This document shows positions 52,834-62,736 of a stretch of DNA of 64,000 bases, piece by piece. The first letter of the stretch is position 1, and each line of letters begins with the position of its first letter. Source of the DNA: Prorocentrum cordatum (Eukaryota > Sar > Dinophyceae > Prorocentrales > Prorocentraceae); assembly GCA_963575745.1 (NCBI GenBank), contig CAUYUJ010018321.1, positions 20,001 to 84,000 on the forward strand, in the 5' to 3' direction. The notes beneath the pieces were generated by a model, which made no database searches, was not told the DNA's origin, and saw only the letters and a program-made list of their open reading frames with translations. The translations under genes and the position numbers were made by a program.

Positions 52834-54120
52834 TCATCCTCCCCCCTCGTCCGTGGTAAGAACCGTTGAAGGAGGAGGGATGAGGGGGCCCGGTAGAACT
52901 AGATCTGTATTGTTTTCCTCCACCCAGATGCGCCAGTGCGTCCGCTTGCTCCACCTGACGTAGTCGGCCTTGCCGCGGTCCGACATCAGGTCCTGCAGCC
53001 CGTCCAGCTGCTCCTTGGTGGCAAGGGCCTTCGCCAGCCTGATGTGGCGCACGCCGCGGGACTTCTCCTCGCGCCAGCCCTTGCCGCCGTCGTAGCCTTT
53101 ATCGCCCTTGCCGCCGTCGTGGCCCTTGCCGCTGTCGATGCCCTTGCCACTGTCGTAGCCTGTATCGCCGCGGTCGTAGCTTGGATCACCGCCGTAGCCC
53201 GTGTCACCGTCGTAGCCCTTGCCGACGTCGTAGCCCTTGCGATCATAGCCCTTGTCGCCCTTGCGATCGTAGCCCTTGTCGCCCTTGCGGTCGTAGTCAC
53301 GGCTGTCGTAGCCACTGTTGCCGTAGTTGTCGTAGCCACGGTTGTCGTAGCCACTGCTGTCGTATCCGCGGTTGTCGTAGCCACGGTTGTTGTAACCACG
53401 GTTGTCGTAGCCACGCTGGTAGTTACCACTCTTGTCGTAGCCCTTGCTGTCGTAGCCTCTGTTGTCGTAGCCCTTGCTGTCGTAGCCCTTGCTCGAGCCC
53501 TTGTCGTAGTCGCCCCAGCGCCTGCGGTCGTACCACCTGTTGTCGTAGTCATCGTTGTCGCGGTCGTACCACGAGCTGGGGTGGTCATACCACTTGGAGC
53601 TGTACGGGTCGTAGCGGCGGTCGTAGCCCTTGTCGCCCTTGCCACCGTCGTAGCCCACGTCGCCCCTGTCACCGTGGTAGCCTTTGTCGCGGCCCTTGTC
53701 GATGTCGTAGCCTTCGCCGCTGCCCTTGCCATCGTCGTGGCCCTTGTCGAAGCCCTTGCTCGAGCTGCCTTTGCCACCGCCGTAGCCCTTGCCACCGTCG
53801 ATGATGCCCTTGCCACCGTCGTAGCTGGCGTAGTCGTAGCCCGTGTCGTCGCCATCGCCGTCGTCCATGAACTCCTGCAGGCCCTGGAACGAGTTCAACT
53901 CGGGATCCAGCGCGGGCGCCAACTCGAGATCATCGAGCAAGCCGTCGGCCACGCGCGAGCGATCGTACTTCGCCAAGACCTTCGCCGTCGGCGGCGTGCT
54001 TGGCGGCCGAGGGGCCACCTTGCTGGTGGGCTGCAAGACCTTGGCGGCCGCGGCGCGCCGCCGCTGGCTGAGATCCTCCGCCGCCTCCAGGAGCAGCGTC
54101 ACCGCGGTCTCGTCCGCCAT
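52834..54120 (-). CDS. KGYD-repeat protein k1
   Basis: 428 codons from ATG 54120 (MADETAVTLLLEAAED); upstream Ser/Thr-rich frame is composition driven, so this Met was chosen. The N-terminal ~110 residues look globular and end in an acidic segment (FMDDGDGDDTGYDY). Residues ~120-340 are repeats of KGYD/GGKGYD/NRGYD type. A C-terminal segment reads HIRLAKALATKEQLDGLQDLMSD, then WSKRTHWRIWVEENN. The last part (PGPLIPPPSTV…) overlaps polypyrimidine DNA and may not be the true end. Tyr/Gly/Asp/Lys-rich repeats suggest an intrinsically disordered, possibly phase-separating or secreted protein; function unknown. Head-to-head with k2, which shares the HIRLAK…DGLQDxMSD segment. Confidence 0.55.
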   Translation of the reverse strand: MADETAVTLLLEAAEDLSQRRRAAAAKVLQPTSKVAPRPPSTPPTAKVLAKYDRSRVADGLLDDLELAPALDPELNSFQGLQEFMDDGDGDDTGYDYASYDGGKGIIDGGKGYGGGKGSSSKGFDKGHDDGKGSGEGYDIDKGRDKGYHGDRGDVGYDGGKGDKGYDRRYDPYSSKWYDHPSSWYDRDNDDYDNRWYDRRRWGDYDKGSSKGYDSKGYDNRGYDSKGYDKSGNYQRGYDNRGYNNRGYDNRGYDSSGYDNRGYDNYGNSGYDSRDYDRKGDKGYDRKGDKGYDRKGYDVGKGYDGDTGYGGDPSYDRGDTGYDSGKGIDSGKGHDGGKGDKGYDGGKGWREEKSRGVRHIRLAKALATKEQLDGLQDLMSDRGKADYVRWSKRTHWRIWVEENNTDLVLPGPLIPPPSTVLTTDEGGG

Positions 54121-54860
54121 GGTGCTGCTGGTTGCACTGGTGATGCTGCTGCGGGTGGTGCTGCTGGTTGCACTGGTGGCGATGCTGCAGCTGGTGCTGC
54201 TGCGCGTGGAGCTGCTGGATGCACTGGTGGTGCTGATGCAGCTGGTGCTGCTGCGCGCGGAGCGCTGGTAGCTGCTGCGCGTGGGGCGCTGCAGCTGGTC
54301 GCGCACTGTCGCGACCCAAGCAACGCTCGGGCCTAAACGGCGGTGGCAACGGAGGATGATGAGGTCGGGAAGGGATATTCACATCATAGCGTAGCATTGC
54401 ATGGCATACCATAACCAACATCATGGTTCGCGGTACTGAGTTCATTGTGAGGTCGTGTGATGCTGAGTTAATTGTGAGGCTGTCTCGAGCGAACGCAGAC
54501 GACGATGCTAACGCATCTCATTTTCAAGTTCACATCCCCAAGTGAACTCTGACACAACGCATGCATTGCTGCATGCACCCATGAGTGCACAGCGCGAAAC
54601 GATTCGCGACGCAGCCACGCCCCCTCACCCGAATCGCCCCCTCACCTGAATCGCACCCCCCCCCCCCCCCCTCCCCCCATTTGCGCGCGCTGCTGTTTCT
54701 GGACCGAGGCCCCCTGGAGGACCCCTTTCTCCTCCCAGGGGGGCGTGGCCGCGCGCGGTGGCGCGCGCGGCCATGGCGTGCAGCGCCGAGGCGCTGAGCC
54801 GCGAGGCGCGCCTACACGAGGACTGCTGGGGCGAGAGCCACAGGAGAAGGATGAAGGGGG
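54121..54860. promoter_or_regulatory. Divergent region between k1 and k2
   Basis: Holds a GCTGCTGG-rich imperfect repeat (54120-54300), a C17-18 run near 54655-54672 and GC-rich palindromic sequence (CGCGCGCGG…, 54750-54790). I see no independent gene. The 5' parts of k1 and k2 transcripts and their promoters should lie here. Confidence 0.4.
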
Positions 54861-56039
54861 ATGAGGAGGACGAGGAGGAATACGAGGATGATGAGGAGGA
54901 AGAGGAGGAGGAGAAGGAATAGGAGGAGGAGGAGGATGAGGAGGAGGAGGAGGAGGAGGAGGAGGAGGAGGAGGAGGAGGAGGAGGAGGAGGAGGGAGGT
55001 CGGCGGATTTTCGCCCTCCATACAGGAGCTCCAGCGGGAGCGGCGGATCACAGACAGGCTCCTCGACGTCACAGACATCCTGCTTGGCTGCGACAACAGT
55101 GGCTACGACAACAGTGGCTACGACAACGGCTACGACAAGGGCTACGACAGAGGCTACGACAAGGGCTACGACAAAGGCTACGACAAGGGCTACGACACGG
55201 GCTACGACAGCGATGGCAAGGGCTACGACGACGGTGGCAAGGGTTACGACGATGGCAAGGGCAAGGGCTACGACGGTGGCAAGGGCAAGGGCTACGACAG
55301 TGGCAAGGGCCGCGAGAATGACGGCAGCGGCAAGGGCCGCGACAAAGACGGCGACAGCGGCAAGGGCCACATCAGGCTGGCGAAGGAGCAGCGTGACGGG
55401 CTGCAGGACATGATGTCGGACAGCGGCAAAGGCTACGACGGCGGCAAGGGCAGCGACGGCGGCAAAGGCTACGACGGCAGCAAGGGCTTCGACAAAGGCT
55501 ACGACGGCGGCAAGGGCAGCGACAAAGGCTACGACCCGTACGGCAGCTCGAGCAAGGGCTGCGACGCGGTCTACGACACGGGCTACGTCAATGGCTACGA
55601 CAAGGGCTACGACAAGGGCTACGAAAAGGGCTACGACGATGGCAAGGGTGCTGATGGCATCGGTCGCGGCTGTACAAGCTACGACGGTGGCACGGGCATC
55701 GACGACGAGGCCATGGGCTACTACGACGGTGGCAAGGGCTACGATGGTAGCAAGGGCAGCACCGACGGTGGCAAGGTCTACGACGGTGGCCAGGGCTACG
55801 ACGATGGCGAGGGCTACAACGGTGGCAAGAGCATTAACGACGGTGGTAAGGGCAAGGCGACGGCCCTCGACAGCGGCGGGGGCTACGATGACGGCAAGGG
55901 CCCCGACGAGGGCAAGGGCATGAGCATGGGCAGGGACGCCGATGTGCCGAACAGCGGCATGCGCGACGATGGCCCTCCGCATCTTGAACTGAGTTCTGTT
56001 ACTGAGTCCCCGCCGCCAGCGGGGCCAGATTCGGACTGA
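54861..56039 (+). CDS. KGYD-repeat protein k2, paralogue of k1
   Basis: The frame is open 54861-56039 (392 codons), but the first ~45 codons translate a (GGA)n tract into Arg and are probably not protein. Recognisable sequence begins near 54999 (GFSPSIQELQRERRITDRLLD), so a 5' exon or later start is likely. The body is KGYD/GKGYDDGGKG repeats, interrupted by GHIRLAKEQRDGLQDMMSD (about 55370-55420), the same segment seen near the C-terminus of k1. The tail is PPHLELSSVTESPPPAGPDSD. Function unknown; low-complexity, highly charged. Confidence 0.5.
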   Translation: MRRTRRNTRMMRRKRRRRRNRRRRRMRRRRRRRRRRRRRRRRRRREVGGFSPSIQELQRERRITDRLLDVTDILLGCDNSGYDNSGYDNGYDKGYDRGYDKGYDKGYDKGYDTGYDSDGKGYDDGGKGYDDGKGKGYDGGKGKGYDSGKGRENDGSGKGRDKDGDSGKGHIRLAKEQRDGLQDMMSDSGKGYDGGKGSDGGKGYDGSKGFDKGYDGGKGSDKGYDPYGSSSKGCDAVYDTGYVNGYDKGYDKGYEKGYDDGKGADGIGRGCTSYDGGTGIDDEAMGYYDGGKGYDGSKGSTDGGKVYDGGQGYDDGEGYNGGKSINDGGKGKATALDSGGGYDDGKGPDEGKGMSMGRDADVPNSGMRDDGPPHLELSSVTESPPPAGPDSD

Positions 56040-56113
56040 GCACGCGAGGCAAAAATAGAATAGAGATTGGAGGGAGAGGGAAGGGGAGGTGGGAAGGCGA
56101 AGAGGGAGTGGAG

Positions 56114-56731
56114 CTACTGGAAGCTAAGCGTCGTCTGGCGCATCTCCCGTCGGCGAGTGAAAACAGAGGGCGGCCCATCACCTGGTGGCGAACCATCGCC
56201 TGGCGAACCATCACCTGGCGGCGAACCATCGCCTGGCGAACCATCGCCTGGTGGCGAGCCATCGCCTGGTGGCGAGCCATCGCCTGGTGGCGGGCCATCG
56301 CCTGGTGGCGAGCCATCGCCTGCTGCGACTGGCGGGTCATCGTACTCCTCGGACCCATCAGCTTCAGCCTCATCACGTGCCTCGTTATCTAAGCGATCAC
56401 GAAGGGATTGGGCTGCGTTGTTGATGCACGTGGGAGTCCAATCGTCCACTCGCTCCTGCAGGCGCTTGCCGTCGACCACCATGAACACCGTCCTGCGACG
56501 TTTGTCGCATTTCACACCTTCCACCCCTGCTGGTGCTGGCCGCAAGCGATGTGTTGCCTCCTGACTGCATGAAACCGCTGCTGCGATAGATGCAACCCGT
56601 ATGTACTCAAGCCCCGTTGGCGTACATTCGACCCACACCTTCTTAGTAGCATTCAGCTCAAACAGAAGCTTCAAGGTAACTGCATCGTGATGCAAATGCT
56701 CATCACCATGGTCGCACTGGACTGCGGGCAT
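56114..56731 (-). CDS. Unrecognised protein with Gly-Asp-Gly-Ser-Pro-Pro tail
   Basis: 205 codons from ATG 56731 (MPAVQCDHGDEHLHHDAVTL). Residues 1-~115 look globular (KVWVECTPTGLEYIRVASIAA, then RRRTVFMVVDGKRLQERVDDW). An acidic linker follows, then about eleven GDGSPP-type repeats (residues ~137-188) coded by GGCGAACCATCGCCTGGT-like DNA repeats. The C-terminus is RREMRQTTLSFQ. No family recognised. The start could be the first Met or later; there is no ATG competitor nearby. Confidence 0.5.
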   Translation of the reverse strand: MPAVQCDHGDEHLHHDAVTLKLLFELNATKKVWVECTPTGLEYIRVASIAAAVSCSQEATHRLRPAPAGVEGVKCDKRRRTVFMVVDGKRLQERVDDWTPTCINNAAQSLRDRLDNEARDEAEADGSEEYDDPPVAAGDGSPPGDGPPPGDGSPPGDGSPPGDGSPGDGSPPGDGSPGDGSPPGDGPPSVFTRRREMRQTTLSFQ

Positions 56732-57189
56732 ATATATCGAGACAGTTTCTGGTAGACCACCATCCCGTTAGGGCACATGTCTAGAATGCGTTCTCTTCTA
56801 CGCCCTTCATCCCCTTGGGGGAGTGGTTTGCCTGGACGGTGGTTCCAAGAGGGGCTCATATATACTTGAAGGTGTCCACGGATATGTCCCAATATCACGC
56901 GATGCTTCAACATGCAGGCATGGATATCACGCGACCCAAGATTGCCCAAGTTTGTCCAATATATCACGCGATCCAAAATTGCCCAAGAAGTCTCAAGGTC
57001 AAGAGATCGATCCAAGAGTGGCCCAAGAGCGGCCTATTCACGCAAGCGAATGAAGGCATCACCTATTCCTCCCCCTCATCCTTTTTTTGTCATCCTTATG
57101 CTCCTTCCTCCTCCCCCTTTCCCTCCTCCCATTTCTCCTCCACCATCCCCCTCTGTTTCAGCCCCTCCTCCTCGCCCCCCTCCCCCGCC
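56732..57189. other. Spacer before family B element, no gene seen
   Basis: Contains short direct repeats (ATATCACGCGAT at about 56892 and 56967; ATATCACGCGACCCAAGATT at about 56927) and a pyrimidine-rich stretch (57065-57190). Confidence 0.5.
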
Positions 57190-57195
57190 ACTCAA

Positions 57196-57219
57196 GGCTC
57201 AAGGGCTCTAGGGCTCTGC
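57196..57219 (+). promoter_or_regulatory. Tandem spliced-leader-like octamers at 5' end of B1
   Basis: GGCTCAAG, GGCTCTAG and GGCTCTGC follow one another without gaps, preceded by CCACTCAA. Similar to the octamer clusters starting A2 and A4. Confidence 0.45.
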
Positions 57220-57434
57220 CGGGGCGCGGCCGCGGGGGGGGCGCGGCTGCCATTGCTGCCTTCATCTTCGTTGAGGTCAGCGAGATTGGTTCAATTTGGG
57301 TTCAATCAGTGAGATTTATCAGTGGGATTTCACTCTCATTGGTGGGAATTCGCGAATTTGTTGGGTTTTGTCAACTCGGCGCTTCATTTCATATCGAAGT
57401 TTGGATAATTGGATCGTACGTATACATTTCGGCC

Positions 57435-58499
57435 ATGCCGGCCTTGCAGATTGGAGAAACCATGCAAAAGCTCTTGTCTTTAGATATCGACAAGCAGAAA
57501 CGACTGAGAGACGACGCTCGGATGGCAGATGAAGATAAAGAAAATCAGCAAGAAGCCTCGAAAGCTATGAGAACATTGGTGGCCAAGGGTTCAGCTAAGG
57601 GTGCGGGCCTGGGAGAGAATGGTTCAATATCTTCAGGGGCTGTCTCAACAGCCACAGGGGCTGACGGCTTTTTGGTGCAACTCGAGTCGCTCCTCGATAA
57701 AAAGACCGCTCCCATCAAGGACCGTATCGACTCATTACAACTTGACGTTCTGGGAACTCAAAAGGCCTTGGCCCAGGAATTCTCAGTTGCCGTCACCCTG
57801 ATCAACGACCATGAGGTAAAGCTTGCCAACCTTGAGGCAGGTGAGACGGAGGTGCAGAAAGCCTTCAACGAAAGGATTCTGGCGGTCGAACTGGAGCAGA
57901 AGTCTCTGCGCGCAGAAATGGCGGCCAAACAACTGGAAAGCCAGTCAAGCCAGGGCCCCTCCAGGAAAAAGGGTCCGCCTTGGGCCAGCACCCCAAGAGC
58001 AGATAGAGACATCTTCATTCTCACTAACTTGGGCTGGAATCTCAAAAAGCAGGAGGCTCTGGAAAAGGCGCGGGCGGTCCTGCGCCGAGCAGACGTTCCC
58101 CAGCCCACGCATATTGTTGCTCCTTTTGGATATGGGAGCTGCGTTGAGATCAAATGGAGCTCGGTTACGGTGGGACTTCAAGCGGCAGCTACGATCCGTG
58201 ATCTCAAGATTCCTGGGTACTTAGAAAATTTGATCTGGTGTGGACAAATCAGTACTAAGGAGGAGCGGGGCCCAGCAAAATTGTTCAAGACAGTTTCTAG
58301 TGCACTGGAAAAGGCAATGGGAGACCGCTCAGACAGTTACGTGATTTGCTCTCGGACTCGAAAATTTTTTGTCTTGGATCATCAGATTGGTGTTATTAAG
58401 GATGGGGAGTTTCAGTGGCACGAGTCTCTTAAGGAAATCCCCGATGAAGCGCTCCGCAAGACGCTGAAAGACACCATCGACGAGGCACTCTCTCTTTGA
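57435..58499 (+). CDS. Family B ORF1 protein
   Basis: 354 codons from ATG 57435 (MPALQIGETMQKLL); the frame is open further upstream but that part overlaps the octamers and 5' module. Residues ~15-50 are charged and helical (DKQKRLRDDARMADEDKENQ); residues ~85-175 look like a long coiled coil (DRIDSLQLDVLGTQ … VELEQKSLRAEMAAK). A globular domain follows (DIFILTNLGWNLKKQEALEK, THIVAPFGYGSCVEIKW, KKFFVLDH-like strand near the end). The coiled coil plus globular layout is like LINE ORF1 proteins that trimerise and bind RNA; I did not identify an RRM signature. It ends at TGA in frame with ORF2. Confidence 0.7.
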   Translation: MPALQIGETMQKLLSLDIDKQKRLRDDARMADEDKENQQEASKAMRTLVAKGSAKGAGLGENGSISSGAVSTATGADGFLVQLESLLDKKTAPIKDRIDSLQLDVLGTQKALAQEFSVAVTLINDHEVKLANLEAGETEVQKAFNERILAVELEQKSLRAEMAAKQLESQSSQGPSRKKGPPWASTPRADRDIFILTNLGWNLKKQEALEKARAVLRRADVPQPTHIVAPFGYGSCVEIKWSSVTVGLQAAATIRDLKIPGYLENLIWCGQISTKEERGPAKLFKTVSSALEKAMGDRSDSYVICSRTRKFFVLDHQIGVIKDGEFQWHESLKEIPDEALRKTLKDTIDEALSL

Positions 58500-61435
58500 G
58501 AGGCCTACGTGAGGGGCCTCGTTTGTGCACTCAATGTGCAAGGCAGGTGGGCAGACGAGACCCTAATGCAAGCCAACCTAGATTTGCTCGAGCTGAAGTG
58601 CTGGGGCTTAATTTGTATCCTAGAGGCGGATTTCAAGGGCTGCCTTCAAAACGATGGGCTACTTCGCCCCGTTTTCAATGGCCACGCTTACTACCGTCAT
58701 CATCCTGGCCCTGGGTGTAGGGCCATGGGCGTGCTTGTGCACAAATCTCTGAGAAAACGTGTGAAAGACATTGTCTGCGATTGGAGATCTATCCGTGTTG
58801 ATCTTCGTCCTGACTGTCTCGATGGATGCCACCATCATGCCAGATCTTGCCCATGATTTTTTCCATGATTCTCTAAACTGTGCCATCCAACTCGGTCGAT
58901 CCCGCCCTGTCGGGTCCACTCTCTCCTGGTTGGGGGACATGAATGCAGACCAAGGCAACGGAGACCAAAAATTTCGATCGTTCTGCGAAGCCTGCTCCTA
59001 CCTCGACCTTCATTGGTGCCCTCTCAGGTTCCAGGAGACTTCCATGCAATTCACTAGGAAGCCCGATGGTGAGCAGGCGCTCTCTCAAGCCAACAGCACG
59101 ATCGATCACATTGCTCTCGCCAGGGGTGATCTATCTTTTGACTGCTTCGCCTGCTGGGCGGGCGTCCCTGGGGACCATGCCCTCATCGGATGTGATGTCC
59201 TGGCCTTCCCTCAGCGGGCTCGTAAGAGAAGACCGCTCCTTTGGACTCCTACAAACATTTTGGAGGTCAGGAAGATCGCCCAGGGTCTGTTTCCCGAATC
59301 AGCGGAACTTACTCGTCTAAATGACGAAGAACAGCCTGATTCATGTGCGGTAAGGTATCACGATCCAAGGGACCTCACCCTCTCCTTCGATTTCTGGGAA
59401 AACATGTTGGGACAGGTTTATGAAGCGACTCAGGCCCTCCCGAGGAGTTTTAGGAGATTTGCCGAAGAGCCATTTTGGGTCAAGAGTCTCAGGACACGGT
59501 TCAACTCCGAACTTAACGAAGCCTCGAGGGTCGCCTTGGGTCAGCTCCTCTTGAAAGCGCTCAAGATAACGAAACTTCAACGTGAATTGGCTCAGGTTGC
59601 GCTCAACGCCTCTCAAGGAAAACGAGTCTGGGCCTCACGCAAGTCTCTCCTACCCATTTTGGGTTTCTGTGTAGATCAAGTCAAGATTTTTGAAGTGGAC
59701 CGCTGTACCACACTGGTTGCTGAAGAATATAGAGAGAGGTGGGGACTCTCAGAATCGGAGCGCCAGGAGGACATCGCCTGGCTCCGATCTTTGGGTTTTT
59801 TTCAATTTCTACGACGACCCCATCATCCCTTCCTTGCTAGAGGACGCGCTGGACGACATCAAGGCCCCCCGAAAGATCGACACAGAGTTTGCCTGCACGG
59901 CTGTTATAAAAGTTTCGGGCTGGTCCCAAAGGCTCACGGGGTGTATACAAGCCTGCTTAGGCAACCCTGAATTCTGGAACGACGTCACATTCGGGGGCCA
60001 CCTGGGTAACAAGATCAAGGGTTTTGGAACCCCTTCTCAAACTAGAGTTGTTATTCCTCAGCCTGCTATTGCCAAGATTGGGCACGCATATGTGGCGAGG
60101 GCCATTTTGCCAGTTCTGGATTCATACACTGACTCCAAAGGTCTCAAGGGCTTGATTTTTGGGCTAAGCAAAGGTGGACAATTACAAGAACTTCACACGA
60201 GTGTCTACCACATTTTAGAATATGGGCGAGATCACTTTAACAAAGGAATGGTTGGGATTACTGATATCAAAGCTCACCACGATCAGATTCGTTATGGAAT
60301 GGTTTTACGGAGTTTATTGGGACGGGGAGTCCCTCTTTTCTTAGCGGTGGGCTGCATCAGGTTGCACAGGAACCCTCGAGTTTCCATTTCTCTTTTGGAC
60401 TCAAACACTGGGATTATCCAAAGAGACCGTGGGTTGATGCAAGGAGCTGGGACAGCATGCATACTGGCGCGCGTTTCTGTAGAAGATTGCTTCGCCTCCA
60501 CTTTGGAGAAAATTACACATTCTTCTTTGGGAATCTCCATTCGCTGCGAGCAGTTGGGCTTTGACTTCAGGATTGCTCTTCTCAGCTGGTCAGATAATAT
60601 CTTTGTGGTGGCTTCCTCGGAACAAGATCTTGCAACTCTGACCGCCCTGGTAGAGTCGGAGCTATGGAATGAACATCGGCTCAAACTCAAAGACGATCGG
60701 GAAATCCTTCCGGCCTACCCCTACCTCTTTCAAGGATACAAGTGGTCTGATCCCTTCGGGAAAACTTGGTCTGTAGTACCGGAGGCCAAGGTGCTGGGCC
60801 CTATTCTCTCCGCCACTGGTTCCTGCCACGAAGATGTCAAGCAGGGTATTTCACAGATCAACAAAGCCTTTTGGGCTAACAGTAAGTTCTTGATTAATGA
60901 GCATATCCCCATGTCTAAACGCCTCTCTAAACTTAACTGCATGGCGGGAGGGATTATACGATCCAGAGGTGCTGCCTGGGTTCCCTGTAAGACGACGGCG
61001 GATTTGATTACCAAGGCACAGAATCAATGTATCAGGATCATGTTGAAACTCAAAAGGCTCCCAGGGGAATCTCCCGAACAATTCAGTTTACGCAGAAATC
61101 GTAAAACCAAGGGGTTCAAAGAAGTCTCATGGGCTATTTTCCATTTGGATTCTGCTATTAGTTGGGTTTCACACATGCAAAGACATCCAGAAGATTTTTC
61201 GTCGAGGCTGTTTCAATATTGCAAGCGTTGGGTCATTCAGAATCGCTCCTTTGACCACTCTGGTGGCAGCCGTACCCACTCCCGCTCGCATAGGGGGTAC
61301 GTTTTCAGGTATGACAAGGATGCCTGGACCACCTTATTTTCTCCGCAGGGTTCTCGGGACAAAAAGTTTCGTTTGGGCCTCGCCAAAGAAATGCTCGATT
61401 GGGTTCGGCAACCGCTTCACCTTCGCCTTCAGTAG
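58500..61435 (+). pseudogene. Family B ORF2: endonuclease and reverse transcriptase (two frameshifts)
   Basis: Begins in the ORF1 frame right after TGA with no ATG before the endonuclease motif ALNVQG. Segment 1 (58500 to about 58800-58850) ends with WRSIRVDL; the frame then shifts (+1) to segment 2 (to about 59800), which has LGDMNAD, STIDHIA and GDHALIG. The region between is short, so some sequence may be lost. A second shift near the T7 run at 59794-59800 leads to segment 3 (to TAG 61435) with the RT: DIKAHHDQI (motif A, Phe replaced by His), DRGLMQGAGTA (motif B), LSWSDNIFVVA (catalytic box, Asn codon 60596-60598) and the KLKDDRE region. No RNase H motifs were seen after the RT. Confidence 0.75.
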
Positions 61436-61635
61436 CCATCGGCTCTGTCTGGTGCATCCAGACACACTTTGGTATCGTACTGCGCCCATTGGGGCCCTTC
61501 TTTACTTTCACCACGGACACCTGTTACTCTCAGGACCTGGATTGGACTGGGAATCAGATTCAGCCAACTATCCCCCTTTTCTTTGGCTTCGACCGCCACG
61601 CCTTAGATCGTTGGGCTCGCAATCGTCTGGTCAAG

Positions 61636-62736
61636 ATGGAAACGAAGCCCATTCTTACCTCGAATGAGAAGAAAGTTAAGTTGCAGAAGAAGCTCGAACA
61701 GAAGAAGGAGGACCAAGCAAGATCAGTAGAGTTCAAGAATCAGGGTCTCAAAGCCAAGGCATCCTCCAGCGCTGACCCTCGCGAAGCAAGGATTCTCCCC
61801 ACTCCACCCCCAGCACCTGTGCACAGGGGAGATTCTGCCTCTCGGAGCCGTTCGCCGATTGCCAGGAAGATGCAGTACTCAATTGGGTTCAAGAAACAAC
61901 CGCAGGGCGGCGGGTCGGGGTCGAAGCCCGATTCGGATGATGCCCTACCAGATACGCAGGACTACCGTGGGGAAACACCTGTCAAACCAGTGGGCGGCAC
62001 TACTTGGGAAGTGCCGTCTTCGGAATCACCAGGCTCCAGGAGTTCCTCCTCTGGCTCTGAAGCGGAAGTCGACTCGCCTGACCGAAAGTCGCAGCCTGCC
62101 CCAAAGAGCTGGGAACAGGATAAGAAGCCCTGGATCAGCAAGTTAGGCCCTCCAGTGCTGAAGTCCCAGTTGGAGTACGATCATTCTGGATGCCCAATTT
62201 TCGCCCCAAAGGGCGGCACTGACCATACTAGCTCAAGGCGCTACATTATGGTTTTCGTTCCCCAGCTTACAGGCTTGAACACCGTAAAGGCAAAGGTTGG
62301 GGGGCACTTCCAAATCATTACTGTTCGGGAGCTCACTCCTTTCATTATCGACAATCAAGGTCCACTGATTTCGGACAGTATCCCAGTTCTGGGAGAGCAC
62401 GGCTATCTCACCACCAGGGACGTTACGAAGATTCTCTGGCACTTTGGGCTTAACACGTTTCGCTCCAAGGACATCCACTTGTTTAACGCGCGGTTTTATA
62501 CCAAAGAAGCGTTCATTGGCCCTGAGGTCTGCCCTAAGAAGGAGAGGCTACACGATAAATCTCAGATCTTCGCGGGTAGCTGTATTGTGGCACTCCTCTA
62601 CGTCAAGGACATGTACGAAGATGTTGGTGATCTTATAACGGTGGAGTCTGGCAACAACGGTGCCAATGTTAGGTGCCACTTGCTCTGCAAACCCCGTTTC
62701 CTGATGTGGCCGAGGCAGTTCAGAAGATGCAAATAA
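61636..62736 (+). CDS. Family B third frame: unrecognised charged protein
   Basis: 366 codons from ATG 61636 (METKPILTSNEKKVKLQKK); the frame opens at 61399 and overlaps the RT end by 37 nt in the -1 frame, so translation by frameshift is also conceivable. Residues 1-~175 are charged and Ser/Pro-rich (SASRSRSPIARK). The C-terminal ~190 residues look globular (RRYIMVFVPQLTGLN, GHFQIITVRELTPFIID, FRSKDIHLFNARFYTKEAF). Family not recognised. It may be an extra protein of B1 or the start of a neighbouring unit. Confidence 0.5.
   Translation: METKPILTSNEKKVKLQKKLEQKKEDQARSVEFKNQGLKAKASSSADPREARILPTPPPAPVHRGDSASRSRSPIARKMQYSIGFKKQPQGGGSGSKPDSDDALPDTQDYRGETPVKPVGGTTWEVPSSESPGSRSSSSGSEAEVDSPDRKSQPAPKSWEQDKKPWISKLGPPVLKSQLEYDHSGCPIFAPKGGTDHTSSRRYIMVFVPQLTGLNTVKAKVGGHFQIITVRELTPFIIDNQGPLISDSIPVLGEHGYLTTRDVTKILWHFGLNTFRSKDIHLFNARFYTKEAFIGPEVCPKKERLHDKSQIFAGSCIVALLYVKDMYEDVGDLITVESGNNGANVRCHLLCKPRFLMWPRQFRRCK

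Larger units (their letters stand above)
57190..62736 (+). mobile_element. Family B non-LTR retrotransposon B1 (degenerate, 3' end undefined)
   Basis: Element with ORF1, an ORF2 carrying endonuclease and RT, and a third downstream frame. Its apparent 5' end has three tandem octamers GGCTCAAG, GGCTCTAG, GGCTCTGC (57196-57219). ORF1 and ORF2 are again in one frame separated by TGA (58497-58499). ORF2 has two frameshifts. RT similarity to family A is distant, but the WSDN box shares the Asn substitution. No poly(A) junction to a hairpin repeat is visible, so the 3' boundary given is only the end of the last coding frame. Confidence 0.75.

Noticed and set aside
52936-54336. 466-codon Val/Ala-rich frame opposite k1
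   Set aside because: Antisense shadow of the KGYD repeat; the same pattern appears opposite k2. The KGYD frame has non-repeat segments shared between paralogues, the antisense frame does not.
56114-56150. PCNA-interaction motif at the C-terminus MRQTTLSFQ of the 205-codon gene
   Set aside because: The spacing does not fit the Q-x-x-hydrophobic-x-x-aromatic-aromatic pattern; only a superficial resemblance.
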